Counted from the stretch's first letter, positions 18,328-27,153 are shown. The stretch: DNA of 64,000 nt from DASYKS01 sp031404815 (GCA_031404815.1 JANNIH010000115.1:1-64000); one strand, 5' to 3'. Translations and numbers: made by a program. The notes: generated by a model from the sequence alone, not told the origin.

Positions 18328-18371
18328 GCCGGAACGCCTGCGCAGGCCGCGTCAACCCAGGAGAGAACGAC

Positions 18372-20312
18372 ATGAGTTACCTCAACTCCACGCGACTTCA
18401 CTTCGCCGGCCGGTTCCAGGCCAACGTCTCGACAGTCAACAACGATCCGGCCCATTTCGACAACGCCGCCTTCAAGTCCAGCTACCAGGACATGGAGGGG
18501 CCGCACATGAGGCCACCCAACGGCTGGTTCAATCCGCAGGGCGATGCGGCGTGGCGTTTTCTCGGCTGCACGGTAACCTCGGCGTGGACGCCCGCCGGAC
18601 CAGTCGGCAGCGGCGATCCGGTGCTCGGCTACATCGTCGCCGACTCCGACCGGCAGGCGCCCGCCAAGCTGGTCGATCTCGACAGCGAACAGCAGCTGGT
18701 CTCGGAAATCTGGGGCCTCCAAGTGCGGATCGCCACGGCTGACGGCACCACCCTGCTGCTCGCCGATTTCGAGCCGGCCGCGTTCATCGACATCTGGGAC
18801 CGTTCCACCGCATCCAGCGGCGGCGACACGATCGCCGGGGCGATGTACCAGTCGGTGCTCCGCAATCTGCAATGGAGCGACGTCTCGGCCTCGGCCTTCC
18901 TGACCGCGCTGCAGCAGGCGGCCATTGACGGTGTGTTGTCGATCAAATTCAACGTCGACAGCTTCAATCTCGACTTCACGTCGCCCGACTTCATGACCGG
19001 GCGCATCGTCGGCACCATCGGCCCGGCGACGCTCGACGAGCCGCAGCATCTGGTCTTCGGCCGACAGTTCATGGCGACGAGTTCCGCGCAGCCAGGGAAT
19101 TTCTTCAGCCCGGCGGGCGGCATCAACTTCTGCGTCGGCGTTGTCGATCCGGTGGCGAGCTGCATCTATCTCGATCTCGGCAACGCGCTCGCCACCGGAG
19201 CCGGCGGCGCCATCAACAGCCAGGGCGATCTCACCCTCAGCGTCTACGACCCGCTCCTGTCGCCACCCAACCCGGCCGGCGGCATGATGCCGATCGGCAC
19301 GATTCCGGCGACGGGTGGCGGCGGCTACGCCTCGGATCCCACCTGGTACGCGGGCACGGCGGGCATCGTGGTATTGCCGATCAGCGCCACCCTGCTGCCG
19401 ATGGTGCAGAACTCGGCGCTGGTGCTGTCGGGCGCGACGGCCGGCGTCTTCATCGCCGAACCCAGCGGCGGCGCCTTCGTCCGCGCCGACCGCTACGTGT
19501 ACCGCCTGAGCCCCGGCGACACGGTCGAAATTCCGGTGTACGCGATGCAGTGGGGACAGCCGCTGGTCGGCGCTGAGATCGTGTTCCCGCTCGATCCCTC
19601 GCAGCTGCAGCCCGGGAGCGGCTTTCCCTATGTCGCGCCGAGCCCGCCGGTGGCGGAGCCGACCGAGGCCCTGAGCTTCAACGCCGGCGCGATCACCGAC
19701 CACAACGGCATCGCGCTGCTGACGCTCACACTCAGCGACCCCGGCATTCCGCGGGCCTTCCCGCCGACCAATCCCCCCACGTCGATCGCCAATCGCAGCA
19801 TCGACGGCCAGGTCTACGGCATCCGCCCGGGCTTCGCCGATTCCGCGACGTTCGGCGGGCCGGTGAACCAGTGGAACTTCATCAGCCTGCTCCTGTGGAG
19901 CGGCTTTGCGACGGCGACTCCGCCGACCTGGGACGATTTGCAGCCGATCTTCCAGCAGTACGCCAACCTCTATCCGGTGATGAACCGTTTCCTCAATCTG
20001 GGCGACTACGACTCGGTGGTTGCCAACGCGCACCTGCTGCAACTGGCGTTCGCGCTCAATCCGGCCGACCCCAATGCGATGCCCGTGACACGCGATCTGT
20101 CTCCCGCCAAGCGCAACGCCATCCTGACCTGGCTGCAGAATCCGCTGCCCGGCCTGGCGGTGACGCCACCCGTCGTCGCACCCGCCGTCACGGCGGCGCC
20201 CCAGGCGGCCACAGCCGCCGCGGCAGCCGACGCCATGGCCCCGAGCGCTGCCGCACCGCGCGGCGGCAAAGCCGCCGCCGCCGCCCGCCGACTCGTTCTG
20301 CAGTCCAAATAA
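18372..20312 (+). CDS. VioB/RebD/StaD-like protein, N-terminal part
   Basis: A 646-aa protein that resembles the N-terminal two thirds of the violacein/indolocarbazole enzyme VioB/RebD/StaD, which couples two indole-pyruvate imines. Matches judged from memory of VioB are the opening (YLNSTRLHFAGRFQANVST), a late segment YANLYPVMNRFLNLGDY and VTRDLSPAKRNAILTWL, in the same order as in VioB. An Ala/Pro-rich tail of ~55 residues replaces the link to the ferritin-like part, which is encoded 11 bp downstream as its own gene. There is no signal peptide. No amine oxidase or other pigment gene is nearby, so the reaction is unknown. Confidence 0.65.
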   Translation: MSYLNSTRLHFAGRFQANVSTVNNDPAHFDNAAFKSSYQDMEGPHMRPPNGWFNPQGDAAWRFLGCTVTSAWTPAGPVGSGDPVLGYIVADSDRQAPAKLVDLDSEQQLVSEIWGLQVRIATADGTTLLLADFEPAAFIDIWDRSTASSGGDTIAGAMYQSVLRNLQWSDVSASAFLTALQQAAIDGVLSIKFNVDSFNLDFTSPDFMTGRIVGTIGPATLDEPQHLVFGRQFMATSSAQPGNFFSPAGGINFCVGVVDPVASCIYLDLGNALATGAGGAINSQGDLTLSVYDPLLSPPNPAGGMMPIGTIPATGGGGYASDPTWYAGTAGIVVLPISATLLPMVQNSALVLSGATAGVFIAEPSGGAFVRADRYVYRLSPGDTVEIPVYAMQWGQPLVGAEIVFPLDPSQLQPGSGFPYVAPSPPVAEPTEALSFNAGAITDHNGIALLTLTLSDPGIPRAFPPTNPPTSIANRSIDGQVYGIRPGFADSATFGGPVNQWNFISLLLWSGFATATPPTWDDLQPIFQQYANLYPVMNRFLNLGDYDSVVANAHLLQLAFALNPADPNAMPVTRDLSPAKRNAILTWLQNPLPGLAVTPPVVAPAVTAAPQAATAAAAADAMAPSAAAPRGGKAAAAARRLVLQSK

Positions 20313-20323
20313 AGGAGCCGCCA

Positions 20324-21364
20324 TTGATCCGCCTAGAACGTTCGATGATCACGGACCTCACCGGCCCGGCGGTGACGCCGCAAGCCGTCTGCGCCGCGCT
20401 GCAGAGCGCGATCGAGCTGGAACACGCCACCATTCCGGTCTACCTGTATGCGCTCTACTCGCTCGATGCCGGCAAGAACGCCGAAATCGCCGCCATCATC
20501 GAGTCGGTGGTCGTCGAGGAGATGCTGCACATGACGCTGGCGGCCAACGTGCTCAATGCGCTGGGCGGAGCGCCGTCGATCGACCAGCCCGATTTCGTCC
20601 CGGACTATCCCGGACCGCTGCCCGGCGGCGTTGAGAGCGATCTCACCGTCAACCTCGCGCCGTTCTCGATGACGCAGCTGCAGACCTTCCTCCAGATCGA
20701 GCAGCCGGAAGACCCTCTCGACATCAAAGCGCTCGCCGCTGCGAGCGGCCCGATCACGATCGGCCAGTTCTACACGGCGATTTCCCAAGCGATCGCGATG
20801 CTCGGCGACGGCGCCTTCGTGAATCCGCCGCGCCATCAGGTCGGGCCGGATCTGATGCCGGAGTCGGTGGTGGTGGTAAATGTCGCCACCGCGCAGCAGG
20901 CGATCAATACAATCATCGAACAAGGCGAGGGCACCTTGACCTCGCCGGAGGAGGTGGTCGGCGGCGGCTACGCGCATTACTACCGCTTCATGCAGATCCA
21001 GAAGGGCGCGCTGCTGGTGCCGGCTCCCGGCGCCACCCCCCCGTGGGCATACCACGGATCACCGCTACCCTTCGATCCATCCGGCGTCTACGCCCTGCCG
21101 ACCAACCCGGCCCTGGCGCCGTATCCCGCCGGTTCGGCGCAAGCCTTCGCCAACGACAACTTCAACTACACCTACACCAACCTGCTGTTCGCGCTCCACG
21201 CCCTGTTCAATGGCGATGTCTCAGAGGACCGATTCAACCGCGCCATCGGCCTGATGATGTCGCTTAAAGGGCAGGCCAAGGCGATGGCCGCCGGCATTCC
21301 CAACCCGGCGATCATCACCGGTCCGAGTTTCCAATACCAGCCGGTGAATCCGGCGACGACCTAG
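20324..21364 (+). CDS. Ferritin-like domain protein (VioB C-terminal type)
   Basis: A 346-aa protein; the TTG at 20324 is chosen because an AAAGGAG site sits seven bases upstream (an ATG at 20345 is the alternative). It carries the ferritin-like domain found at the end of VioB/RebD: LQSAIELEHATIPVYLYALY, then VVVEEMLHMTLAANVLNALGG. These supply Glu and ExxH residues of a di-metal type helix bundle. The C-terminal region has NYTYTNLLFALHALFNGD and an LMMSLKGQAKAMA helix. It is co-transcribed with the N-part gene; together they total 992 aa, close to VioB. Probably a two-subunit version of the same enzyme architecture. Confidence 0.72.
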   Translation: MIRLERSMITDLTGPAVTPQAVCAALQSAIELEHATIPVYLYALYSLDAGKNAEIAAIIESVVVEEMLHMTLAANVLNALGGAPSIDQPDFVPDYPGPLPGGVESDLTVNLAPFSMTQLQTFLQIEQPEDPLDIKALAAASGPITIGQFYTAISQAIAMLGDGAFVNPPRHQVGPDLMPESVVVVNVATAQQAINTIIEQGEGTLTSPEEVVGGGYAHYYRFMQIQKGALLVPAPGATPPWAYHGSPLPFDPSGVYALPTNPALAPYPAGSAQAFANDNFNYTYTNLLFALHALFNGDVSEDRFNRAIGLMMSLKGQAKAMAAGIPNPAIITGPSFQYQPVNPATT

Positions 21365-21369
21365 GGTAG

Positions 21370-21390
21370 GGGCGGAGCTTGGCTCCGCCC
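21370..21390 (+). terminator. Perfect 9-bp GC hairpin after ferritin-like gene
   Basis: GGGCGGAGC and GCTCCGCCC pair around a TTG loop, starting 6 bp after the stop of the ferritin-like gene. There is no following T-run, so it is a hairpin consistent with termination or mRNA 3'-end protection and not a canonical intrinsic terminator. Confidence 0.5.
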
Positions 21391-21503
21391 AAGATCCCTC
21401 TGCCTCCGTGCTAGACTTGACGTTCAGATGCGTCCAGTCTTTTGGAATTGAGTTTCGGGCGATACTGTCCGATCGGCAAGGATTAGCCGGCGAGGAGTTC
21501 GAG

Positions 21504-21917
21504 ATGGAACAGCCATCGACCAGTCCAGGTGCGGTCGTTCCCGCTCCCCAAGCGAATCCGCATGTTCTCCGTCGTCAAGTTGTCGGCTTGGTATTCTGGG
21601 TTGGGCTACTCGCACTACCCCTCGGGAGCCTGATCCAAGCGGCGCTTTTGATTGCACTCGGAGGTGTAACCTTCGCGGACGCTTGGTGCTCTGGGATCTA
21701 TAAGCATACCGACAGAAATTCATTCCTAAACATGTCCCCGATGGCGTGGGGAATCTCGATGGCATTTCTGTTTATCGTCGCCTATCCCGTGTATTTGTTG
21801 AACCGAAAAAAGCTTCGAACAATTCAAGGTACTGACGTGTTCTATTGGGCAACCGTCGTACTCGGGGCAGGCTTGAGCGCCCTCTTTTTCCTCAGCATTT
21901 TCGGTAAGTTACGCTGA
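21504..21917 (+). CDS. Small integral membrane protein
   Basis: A 137-aa protein; the ATG at 21504 is preferred over upstream in-frame codons because it follows GAGGAG by six bases. After a ~30-residue polar N-terminus there are three hydrophobic segments (about 36-62, 82-102 and 112-132), the first ending near a helix with FADAWCSGIY. I do not recognise a family. Base composition is lower in GC than in the flanking genes, which hints at more recent acquisition or weak selection. No partner is evident beyond the VioB-like pair upstream. Confidence 0.6.
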   Translation: MEQPSTSPGAVVPAPQANPHVLRRQVVGLVFWVGLLALPLGSLIQAALLIALGGVTFADAWCSGIYKHTDRNSFLNMSPMAWGISMAFLFIVAYPVYLLNRKKLRTIQGTDVFYWATVVLGAGLSALFFLSIFGKLR

Positions 21918-22080
21918 ATCGAACGTCTCTCTGCGATCGCTGGGAGGGGATTCTCGCGGTTCGATCGCCTTCCTTCGCGATTGGCAGCCCGGCTCGCTGC
22001 AGGTGAACCAGTGGCCGTGGAATATCGAGAGGTAGAGGGGACGTGGAGAGTCAGCCGGAGGAGGGTGCCGCGCAACCCCT

Positions 22081-22119
22081 TTCCGGGCCCGATCGTAGGC
22101 CGACACGTCGGGCCCGGAA
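22081..22119 (-). terminator. 12-bp hairpin after small minus-strand gene
   Basis: TTCCGGGCCCGA and TCGGGCCCGGAA pair perfectly around a 15-nt loop, eight bases beyond the stop of the minus-strand gene at 22127. No T-run follows on the minus strand. It also lies 160 bp after the plus-strand membrane gene and could serve both. Confidence 0.5.
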
Positions 22120-22126
22120 CCAACCT

Positions 22127-22450
22127 TCAAACGGTGATCGGTACGGCCACGGTCCAGTTCGCCCCGACCGCCGAATTCGACGGTGCTGTGTGATCCGTGT
22201 TGACGCCTCCGGTCGTGAGAGTGACCTTGAACGCTTGCGGGCCTCCCCAGTTGATTCCGACCATGATCAGGGTGTAGGCCCCGGCGGGTAGGATCGACTG
22301 GGGGACGACGGTGTAGCTCACAGGATTGTTGTATCCGGACTTGATGTGGCAGATCTCCGAGGAGCCCGCGGCAGTCGACGCGAGAAGGTAAAGCTCATTG
22401 TCGGTGGCGGTGACTTGAATCTTGGTGGTCTTTGGCATCGCTGTTGGCAT
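22127..22450 (-). CDS. Small beta-rich protein of unknown function
   Basis: A 107-aa protein; the ATG at 22450 follows an AAGGGA site by six bases. It has no signal peptide or membrane helix. Alternating hydrophobic and polar residues (TKIQVTATDNELYLLAST, ILPAGAYTLIMVGINWGG, AFKVTLTTGG, ANWTVAVPITV) predict a compact beta sandwich. I do not recognise the family. It stands alone between convergent genes, with a strong hairpin right after its stop. A lectin-like or fibre-like role is conceivable but unsupported. Confidence 0.6.
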   Translation of the reverse strand: MPTAMPKTTKIQVTATDNELYLLASTAAGSSEICHIKSGYNNPVSYTVVPQSILPAGAYTLIMVGINWGGPQAFKVTLTTGGVNTDHTAPSNSAVGANWTVAVPITV

Positions 22451-22615
22451 GGCTGATCCCTTTGTGCGCATCCGTCGGCGAAGGTCGATTCCCTGGCCGG
22501 TGTCCAGGGTCTTCGCGAAGCGGCGCGAAGATCTGACAGGGCGACCTTCGCCGACCGCAGGGCGAGCCGGCGTAGCGTTCGGGCGCTCGAGCGCTAGACG
22601 GAAAGGAACTTCCCG

Positions 22616-25246
22616 CTAACTCAACCCCGCCAGGTACAGAGCGTTCCACAGCAGCTTGAACGTCCGGTGCGGCTGGGCGCGATGCTGGGCGCGGAAGCCG
22701 ATCAGGACGACGCGCCCTTTGCCCACGCGGACTTCGACCATGGCGGCGCGTTTCTTCAGCCGCTCGGCGCCTTTCAAGTAACCGCTGATCAGGATGTCTT
22801 CCGGATCTTCCGGGTACGAGGCCACCACGGCGCGGGTGAAGCGGGCGTCGGGGGGAGTCGTTGCGAAAGCGGGCGAGTCGGCAAAATAGGCGGCCTCTTC
22901 GGTGCGCAGGCCGTGGCTCAACGGGTTTTCCGGGTCGAGGCGGATGCGCAGCATCGAGCCGGGGGCATGGAAGTCTTTCTGCGCGACCTTGTCGAGGACG
23001 TTCTTGACCGGCAGGTCGAGCAGGCGGATGGCGTATTCGCACGATTCATCGAGCGCCACGAGGGTTCCGCCCTCCTCGACCCATTTTTTGATCTTCTCGC
23101 CCCCCTCCTTTTCGATCCCCCCGGCGTAAGGGGGTGGCAGCGGAGTGAAGTAGCGACGGGCCTCCTCGGAGGCGGGCTCTCCCTTCTCGATAATTCCGGC
23201 ATCGACCGCCGGCAGCAGGATCGTGTCTACCTTGCCGCTGAAGGTTCCCTGCTTGATCGCGGCGTTGTCGAGGTTCTCGAACGGAAAGCCGTATTTCTCC
23301 AAGAGGAAGCGGGTCCACCCTTCATCCATGCTCGCCACCCACGGTTTAAAGAGGCCGATCCGGGCGGTGCGCATCTTCCAAGACGGCCCCGAAGGCGCCT
23401 CGGCGAGGGGGAGAATCGCGACGCGGGCCTCGCGGGAGAGGCGGGAGAGCTCCTCCGGTGTCGCGGAGTTCGCCGGGAGGTAAAAGTCGCCCGGCCCGCT
23501 CGCGGCGCCGAGGCCGGGTATCGGACTTTTAAGCCAGCGGACTTCGTGCTTGCCTGCGAGCAGCCGGTTCACCGCCGCGGGCGCCGGGTCGGCGCGGTGC
23601 GAGATCCACCAGCCGCCGGGGCTCAGGGCCACGTCGCCGCCGGGCCAGAGGGAATCGCCAACCGCGGCGACGCCTGCGATCACCGGCGCGCCGCCGTCCA
23701 TCGCGCGGAATGCTCCGTCGATTTCCACGACGTCGAGTCCTAAGGAGAGGGGCAGCGACCAGGAGGTCACGTCGTACGGCGCGAGGATCTCGCTCCCTTG
23801 GGCGGCAGTGACTTTTGGGTAGCGCTGCGGCCGGAGCATGGTGAGCAGGAACTGGCGGTACGGCTGCGCCGCGGGAATCACGTAGCTGCCCGCGGGGAAG
23901 ATCTGCCGGCCGGCGACCACCGGCGCGCCGGCCCGCTCGAGGCGGACCCCGTGTTGGATCAGCAGATCGGCGAGGAACGGCGCCATCGACGGATCGTGCT
24001 GGTCGGACGAGATCACCCAGGCGCTCGGGCTCTCGGTGCGTCCCCGCTCGGTCGCCTCGCGGGCCATCTGCCAGAAGTTGGTGAGTAGCCCCTCGCGATG
24101 AACCGCGGCTGATTCGAGGAAGCTCTTGGTGGCGATCAGCTCGTAGTCGATGATGTCGCGCAGGCGCCACCAACCACCCGGCCAGGGGGACGGGAAGTTG
24201 GAGGTGCGCTGGTAATCCACCAGGCCTTTGACGCCGCCGCGCAGCTCGCCCGACTCGATCCGGATCGGGGTCGCAATGTTGGCGCTCGCCACCTCGGTCA
24301 ACAGGCCGGTGACGTTTTTCCACCAGGCGGTGTTGCGGGTGCCGCCGGGCCAGTAGCTGTCGAAGATCATGTTGCTGCCGACGCCGAGCTTGCCCCCTTC
24401 TTCCGGGCGCAGGCTCATGTTGGTTCCCAGCAAATCCGCCTGGCGGAAGATCAGCGAATGGACCTCCGGCGCGAGCGGGTCGGCCTGCGGCGGCACGAAC
24501 ATGCGCGGGCCGGTCGTCCCCATCTGGTGCTCGTCCACGAAGACCTGCGGAAACCACCGGTGGTAGAGCACACCGTTGACCGCCTGGGTCTCCTTTTGGG
24601 TCAGCATGTAGTAGTCGCGGTTGTCGTCGTGCCCGACATAGATGTGGTAAAGCCAGGGCATGGCCCCTCCTTCGAACTTCGTTCCCAGGTACTTGTTGTA
24701 CCAATCGACCACCATCACCTGGCCGTCCGGATTGATCGACGGCATGACCAGCAAGATCGTGTCGGAGAGCCAAGAGAGCATCCGCGGGTCTTTTGTGGTC
24801 GCCACGTCGTGCACGAACTCCATCGCCATCTGGGTCGAGCCGACCTCGGTCGAATGAATCGTGCAGGTGACCAACGCGATCGTCTTGCCCTCCGCGATCA
24901 GCGCCTTGGCCTCCGCCTCCGAGAGACCGTCCGGGAACGCCAACCGCCGGGCGATCTCGCGATAGCGGTCGAGTTTCTTCTGGTTCTCTTCCGACGTGAG
25001 GACGACGACGGGGATGTCGTTGCCGAGCGTTGAAGTGCCGGCCGATTCGATCGACACCCGGTCCGAGGCGGCATCCACCGCGCGCAGGTACTCGATCACC
25101 TTGGGCCAGGGCGCGAGCTTCTTATCCTCCCCGACCCGATGGCCCAAGAAGGCCTCGGGCGAAGGGATCTCCGCGGCGGACAGCGCGCCGGCACCGGCAA
25201 GGCAAGCGAAGGCTACGAGGGCGACGACGGCGAAGGCGCGGCGCAT
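22616..25246 (-). CDS. M14 family zinc carboxypeptidase, secreted
   Basis: An 876-aa protein with a signal peptide (residues 1-24, ending LSAAE). The M14 catalytic domain shows H131 and E134 in TCTIHSTEVGSTQ as the zinc pair, then INPDGQVMVVDWYNKYLG and VGHDDNRDYYMLTQKET. The third zinc histidine should be in FVDEHQMGTTG. A ~500-residue C-terminal part has a class I glutamine amidotransferase-like flavour (VGKGRVVLIGFRAQHRAQ), as in many large bacterial M14 proteins of this type. Likely a periplasmic or extracellular peptidase; substrate unknown. It is single-gene, with GAGGAGC before the ATG. Confidence 0.88.
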   Translation of the reverse strand: MRRAFAVVALVAFACLAGAGALSAAEIPSPEAFLGHRVGEDKKLAPWPKVIEYLRAVDAASDRVSIESAGTSTLGNDIPVVVLTSEENQKKLDRYREIARRLAFPDGLSEAEAKALIAEGKTIALVTCTIHSTEVGSTQMAMEFVHDVATTKDPRMLSWLSDTILLVMPSINPDGQVMVVDWYNKYLGTKFEGGAMPWLYHIYVGHDDNRDYYMLTQKETQAVNGVLYHRWFPQVFVDEHQMGTTGPRMFVPPQADPLAPEVHSLIFRQADLLGTNMSLRPEEGGKLGVGSNMIFDSYWPGGTRNTAWWKNVTGLLTEVASANIATPIRIESGELRGGVKGLVDYQRTSNFPSPWPGGWWRLRDIIDYELIATKSFLESAAVHREGLLTNFWQMAREATERGRTESPSAWVISSDQHDPSMAPFLADLLIQHGVRLERAGAPVVAGRQIFPAGSYVIPAAQPYRQFLLTMLRPQRYPKVTAAQGSEILAPYDVTSWSLPLSLGLDVVEIDGAFRAMDGGAPVIAGVAAVGDSLWPGGDVALSPGGWWISHRADPAPAAVNRLLAGKHEVRWLKSPIPGLGAASGPGDFYLPANSATPEELSRLSREARVAILPLAEAPSGPSWKMRTARIGLFKPWVASMDEGWTRFLLEKYGFPFENLDNAAIKQGTFSGKVDTILLPAVDAGIIEKGEPASEEARRYFTPLPPPYAGGIEKEGGEKIKKWVEEGGTLVALDESCEYAIRLLDLPVKNVLDKVAQKDFHAPGSMLRIRLDPENPLSHGLRTEEAAYFADSPAFATTPPDARFTRAVVASYPEDPEDILISGYLKGAERLKKRAAMVEVRVGKGRVVLIGFRAQHRAQPHRTFKLLWNALYLAGLS

Positions 25247-25309
25247 GGAGGGCTCCTCTTAAAGAGGGCGTGAGTGTAACCCGGCCGGGAACTTCGGGGG
25301 AATTTCCGA

Positions 25310-25456
25310 TCAGCGCGCCCAGCGCTCCTCGGCTTGCCGGATCGCCTCGAAGGTCTCTTCCGGAAGGCCCAGCCGAACGCGGCCGTCGAGCAGCATCGCA
25401 TGCCTCTGAATCCGGTGGCCGGCGGGGTCGGCCAGGGGAACTCGCTCCCACTCGCT
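25310..25456 (-). pseudogene. Orphan 3' gene fragment
   Basis: A minus-strand frame bounded upstream by TGA (25457-25459) reads SEWERVPLADPAGHRIQRHA, then MLLDGRVRLGLPEETFEAIR and QAEERWAR before its stop. It has natural-looking composition but no start apart from an internal ATG at 25396. It is best read as the leftover C-terminus of a lost gene, between the M14 peptidase and the AbrB/PIN module. Family not recognised. Confidence 0.35.
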
Positions 25457-25489
25457 TCACATGATACGCCTGCATGATAGGCTAGATTG

Positions 25490-25747
25490 ATGGCAACTCT
25501 ACCGAGCGTTTCCGTGGTCACCGAGCGAGGCCAGGTCTCGATTCCGGCTCAACTCCGGAAAGATCTCGGCCTCGAAAAAGGCCGGCGGCTGTTCTGGGAG
25601 CAGTCAGGCGAGCACGAGATTCGCGTGGTTGTCCTCCCCGATGCGGAGCCGAAGGGCGCGATGGCCATGCTCGGCTTCGCCCGGGGTTTCAGAGCCACCC
25701 GTACGACGGAGGATTGGATGAAGGAACTCCGAGAAGGGGAGGACTGA
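25490..25747 (+). CDS. AbrB/MazE-type antitoxin
   Basis: An 85-aa protein whose first 45 residues are a SpoVT/AbrB swapped-hairpin DNA-binding domain: VSVVTERGQVSIPAQLRKDL, then LGLEKGRRLFWEQ. The acidic C-terminal tail (TTEDWMKELREGED) is the usual toxin-binding part. It partners the PIN gene directly downstream (TGATG overlap). The promoter region contains a direct repeat CATGATA-N6-CATGATA just before the start, a plausible autoregulatory operator. A TTG one codon upstream is an alternative start. Confidence 0.85.
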   Translation: MATLPSVSVVTERGQVSIPAQLRKDLGLEKGRRLFWEQSGEHEIRVVVLPDAEPKGAMAMLGFARGFRATRTTEDWMKELREGED

Positions 25748-26178
25748 TGGCCTGGGTGGTCGACACCTGCCTCCTCATTGATGTCTTGGAGCACGATCCT
25801 CAGTTCGGGGTTTCTTCCGCGGAGGCCCTGGACGCATATGGGGCAGAGGGCTTGGTGGTCTGCCCCATTTCCTATGCGGAACTGGCTCCGGCGTTTCAAG
25901 GGCAGCGGGCTTTGCAAGATGAATTCCTGGCCGGTGTCGGCATCGATTCTCGGCAGGACTGGGGCTGGGAAGATACGGTCCGAGCGCATCAAGCCTGGGG
26001 TGACCACGTACGACGAAGGCGGGCCGGGCAGCTTCCAAAGCGGCCTCTGGCGGACATCCTGATCGGCGCTTTCGCGACCCGCTTTCAAGGTCTTCTGACG
26101 CGCAACCCATCCGACTTTGCGCCGGTATTTCCGAATCTCAGCCTTCCAGTGATGTCTCCGCTGAGATCGACCGGCTGA
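25747..26178 (+). CDS. PIN domain ribonuclease toxin (VapC-like)
   Basis: A 143-aa PIN domain with VVDTCLLIDVLE (first acidic site), CPISYAELAPAF (Glu), PLADILIGAFA (Asp) and LLTRNPSDF near the end, so the metal-binding acidic quartet appears complete. PIN toxins cleave structured RNAs such as tRNA or rRNA. Its ATG shares one base with the antitoxin stop (TGATG), giving tight coupling. Complete length and intact partner make this one of only two apparently functional modules in the accessory region. Confidence 0.87.
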   Translation: MAWVVDTCLLIDVLEHDPQFGVSSAEALDAYGAEGLVVCPISYAELAPAFQGQRALQDEFLAGVGIDSRQDWGWEDTVRAHQAWGDHVRRRRAGQLPKRPLADILIGAFATRFQGLLTRNPSDFAPVFPNLSLPVMSPLRSTG

Positions 26179-26476
26179 AGGAAGTTCAGATTGATCTGCC
26201 GCAACGGCAAACCGGTCGCAGAGCTTCGCCCGTTGCCTCCGGCTGTGGATCCTCTGCAAATCCACCCTCGGCTCTCTCAGATCCGATTCCGTGAAGACCC
26301 GATGGCGCCCCTGGATCCGTTCGCGGTCTGAGGCTCCCCGAGCCCGGTACGCAGCGCGCTTCAGTGAATCTGCCTAGCCGCCCCCGCGGCGGGTGCCTTC
26401 GCGCCGAGGATCTACCTCGCTCGTCGTTCGGCCGGCGGAGTGGGCTTCGTGGTGGACCGTACTGCGACCTTTGTCG

Positions 26477-26792
26477 CATCGCTCGCCACCGGAGCGGACA
26501 TCACTACGATCAATGTTTGGGACGTTGCGGTCGGCTTCTGCATCGCTACGATCCGGATCTACATCACCCCGATCGAGTTCCGCATCACTCCGATCGAGCT
26601 CCGCATCACGGCGAGCTGGATGCGCATCACAGCGTGCTTGTTCTCCAGCGCAGGGATCGAGATCGCCATCACGGAAAGCTGGATATGGAACACTCCGATC
26701 CAATTCGCCATCACTGCGAGCGGGTTCTGACTCACAGCGAGCCAGCGATACATCACAGCGAGCGCGTTCTGCGCTACACGTTGACTCATGGG
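26477..26792. repeat. Left arm of 21-nt repeat array
   Basis: About fifteen diverged units of exactly 21 nt lie in register: CATC starts at 26499, 26541, 26562, 26583, 26604, 26625, 26667, 26709 and 26751, with weaker units between and a one-base slip near 26478. Core units read CATCAC, a variable base pair, then CGATCGAGCT. All three frames of either strand are largely open. Read on the minus strand (ATG near 26789 to a stop at 26559) it encodes a heptad repeat such as SSIGVMR-NSIGVM. The 300 bp before it (26179-26476) hold nothing I recognise. Whether it is translated is unknown. Confidence 0.8.
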
Positions 26793-26816
26793 AAGTGTCT
26801 CGAGCCAGATCTGAGT

Positions 26817-27068
26817 GATGCGTCAAAGGATCGGAATGATGCGGAAGCAGCTCGGAATGATGCGGAACCGGATGGGAATGATGCCCGAGTGCTTCGCTGT
26901 GATGCCTGAACGGCTGGGAATGTTCGCGGTGCGGCTCTTGGTGATGCATAGGAAGCTGCGAGTGGTGCGGAAGAGGCTCGTCGTGTTGCTGAAGCTTTCG
27001 GGAATGGCCGCCAACGAGCTGGCTGTGACTCAAGAGTTGCTGGCTGTGGTGCATTCCGGGAGAGTGGC
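26817..27068. repeat. Right arm of 21-nt repeat array, inverted relative to left arm
   Basis: Twelve 21-nt units start at 26817, 26838, 26859, 26880, 26901, 26922, 26943, 26964, 26985, 27006, 27027 and 27048. The best read GATGCGGAAGCAGCTCGGAA, which is the reverse complement of the left-arm unit allowing for drift. On the plus strand from GTG/ATG 26815/26818 it encodes MRQRIGM-MRKQLGM-MRNRMGM heptads and stays open to 27231, running over the 3' end of the gene at 27154. The two arms meet around 26793-26816, so both encode similar heptads read outwards. Confidence 0.8.
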
Positions 27069-27153
27069 GCTCCATTTCGGCATGCCGGTCGTAGAGGACG
27101 GTTCCCGCGTCGCTCGTGAGCCGATCCGAGGGATGGCCGGCCGTTGCGTGGCG

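Noticed and set aside
18372..21364. Violacein or indolocarbazole biosynthetic cluster
   Set aside because: Only the VioB-like pair is present; no tryptophan/amine oxidase, VioC/D/E, RebC or P450 homologue lies within the window.
26477..27068. CRISPR array
   Set aside because: The units are contiguous 21-mers with drift in every unit, no unique spacers of constant length, and the arms are inverted. No cas gene is present.
26374..27075. 233-codon minus-strand His/Asp-rich protein across the repeat arrays
   Set aside because: It reads through both inverted arms in frames that change character at the centre, an artefact of a 21-nt period lacking stops. The outward heptad frames are more coherent.
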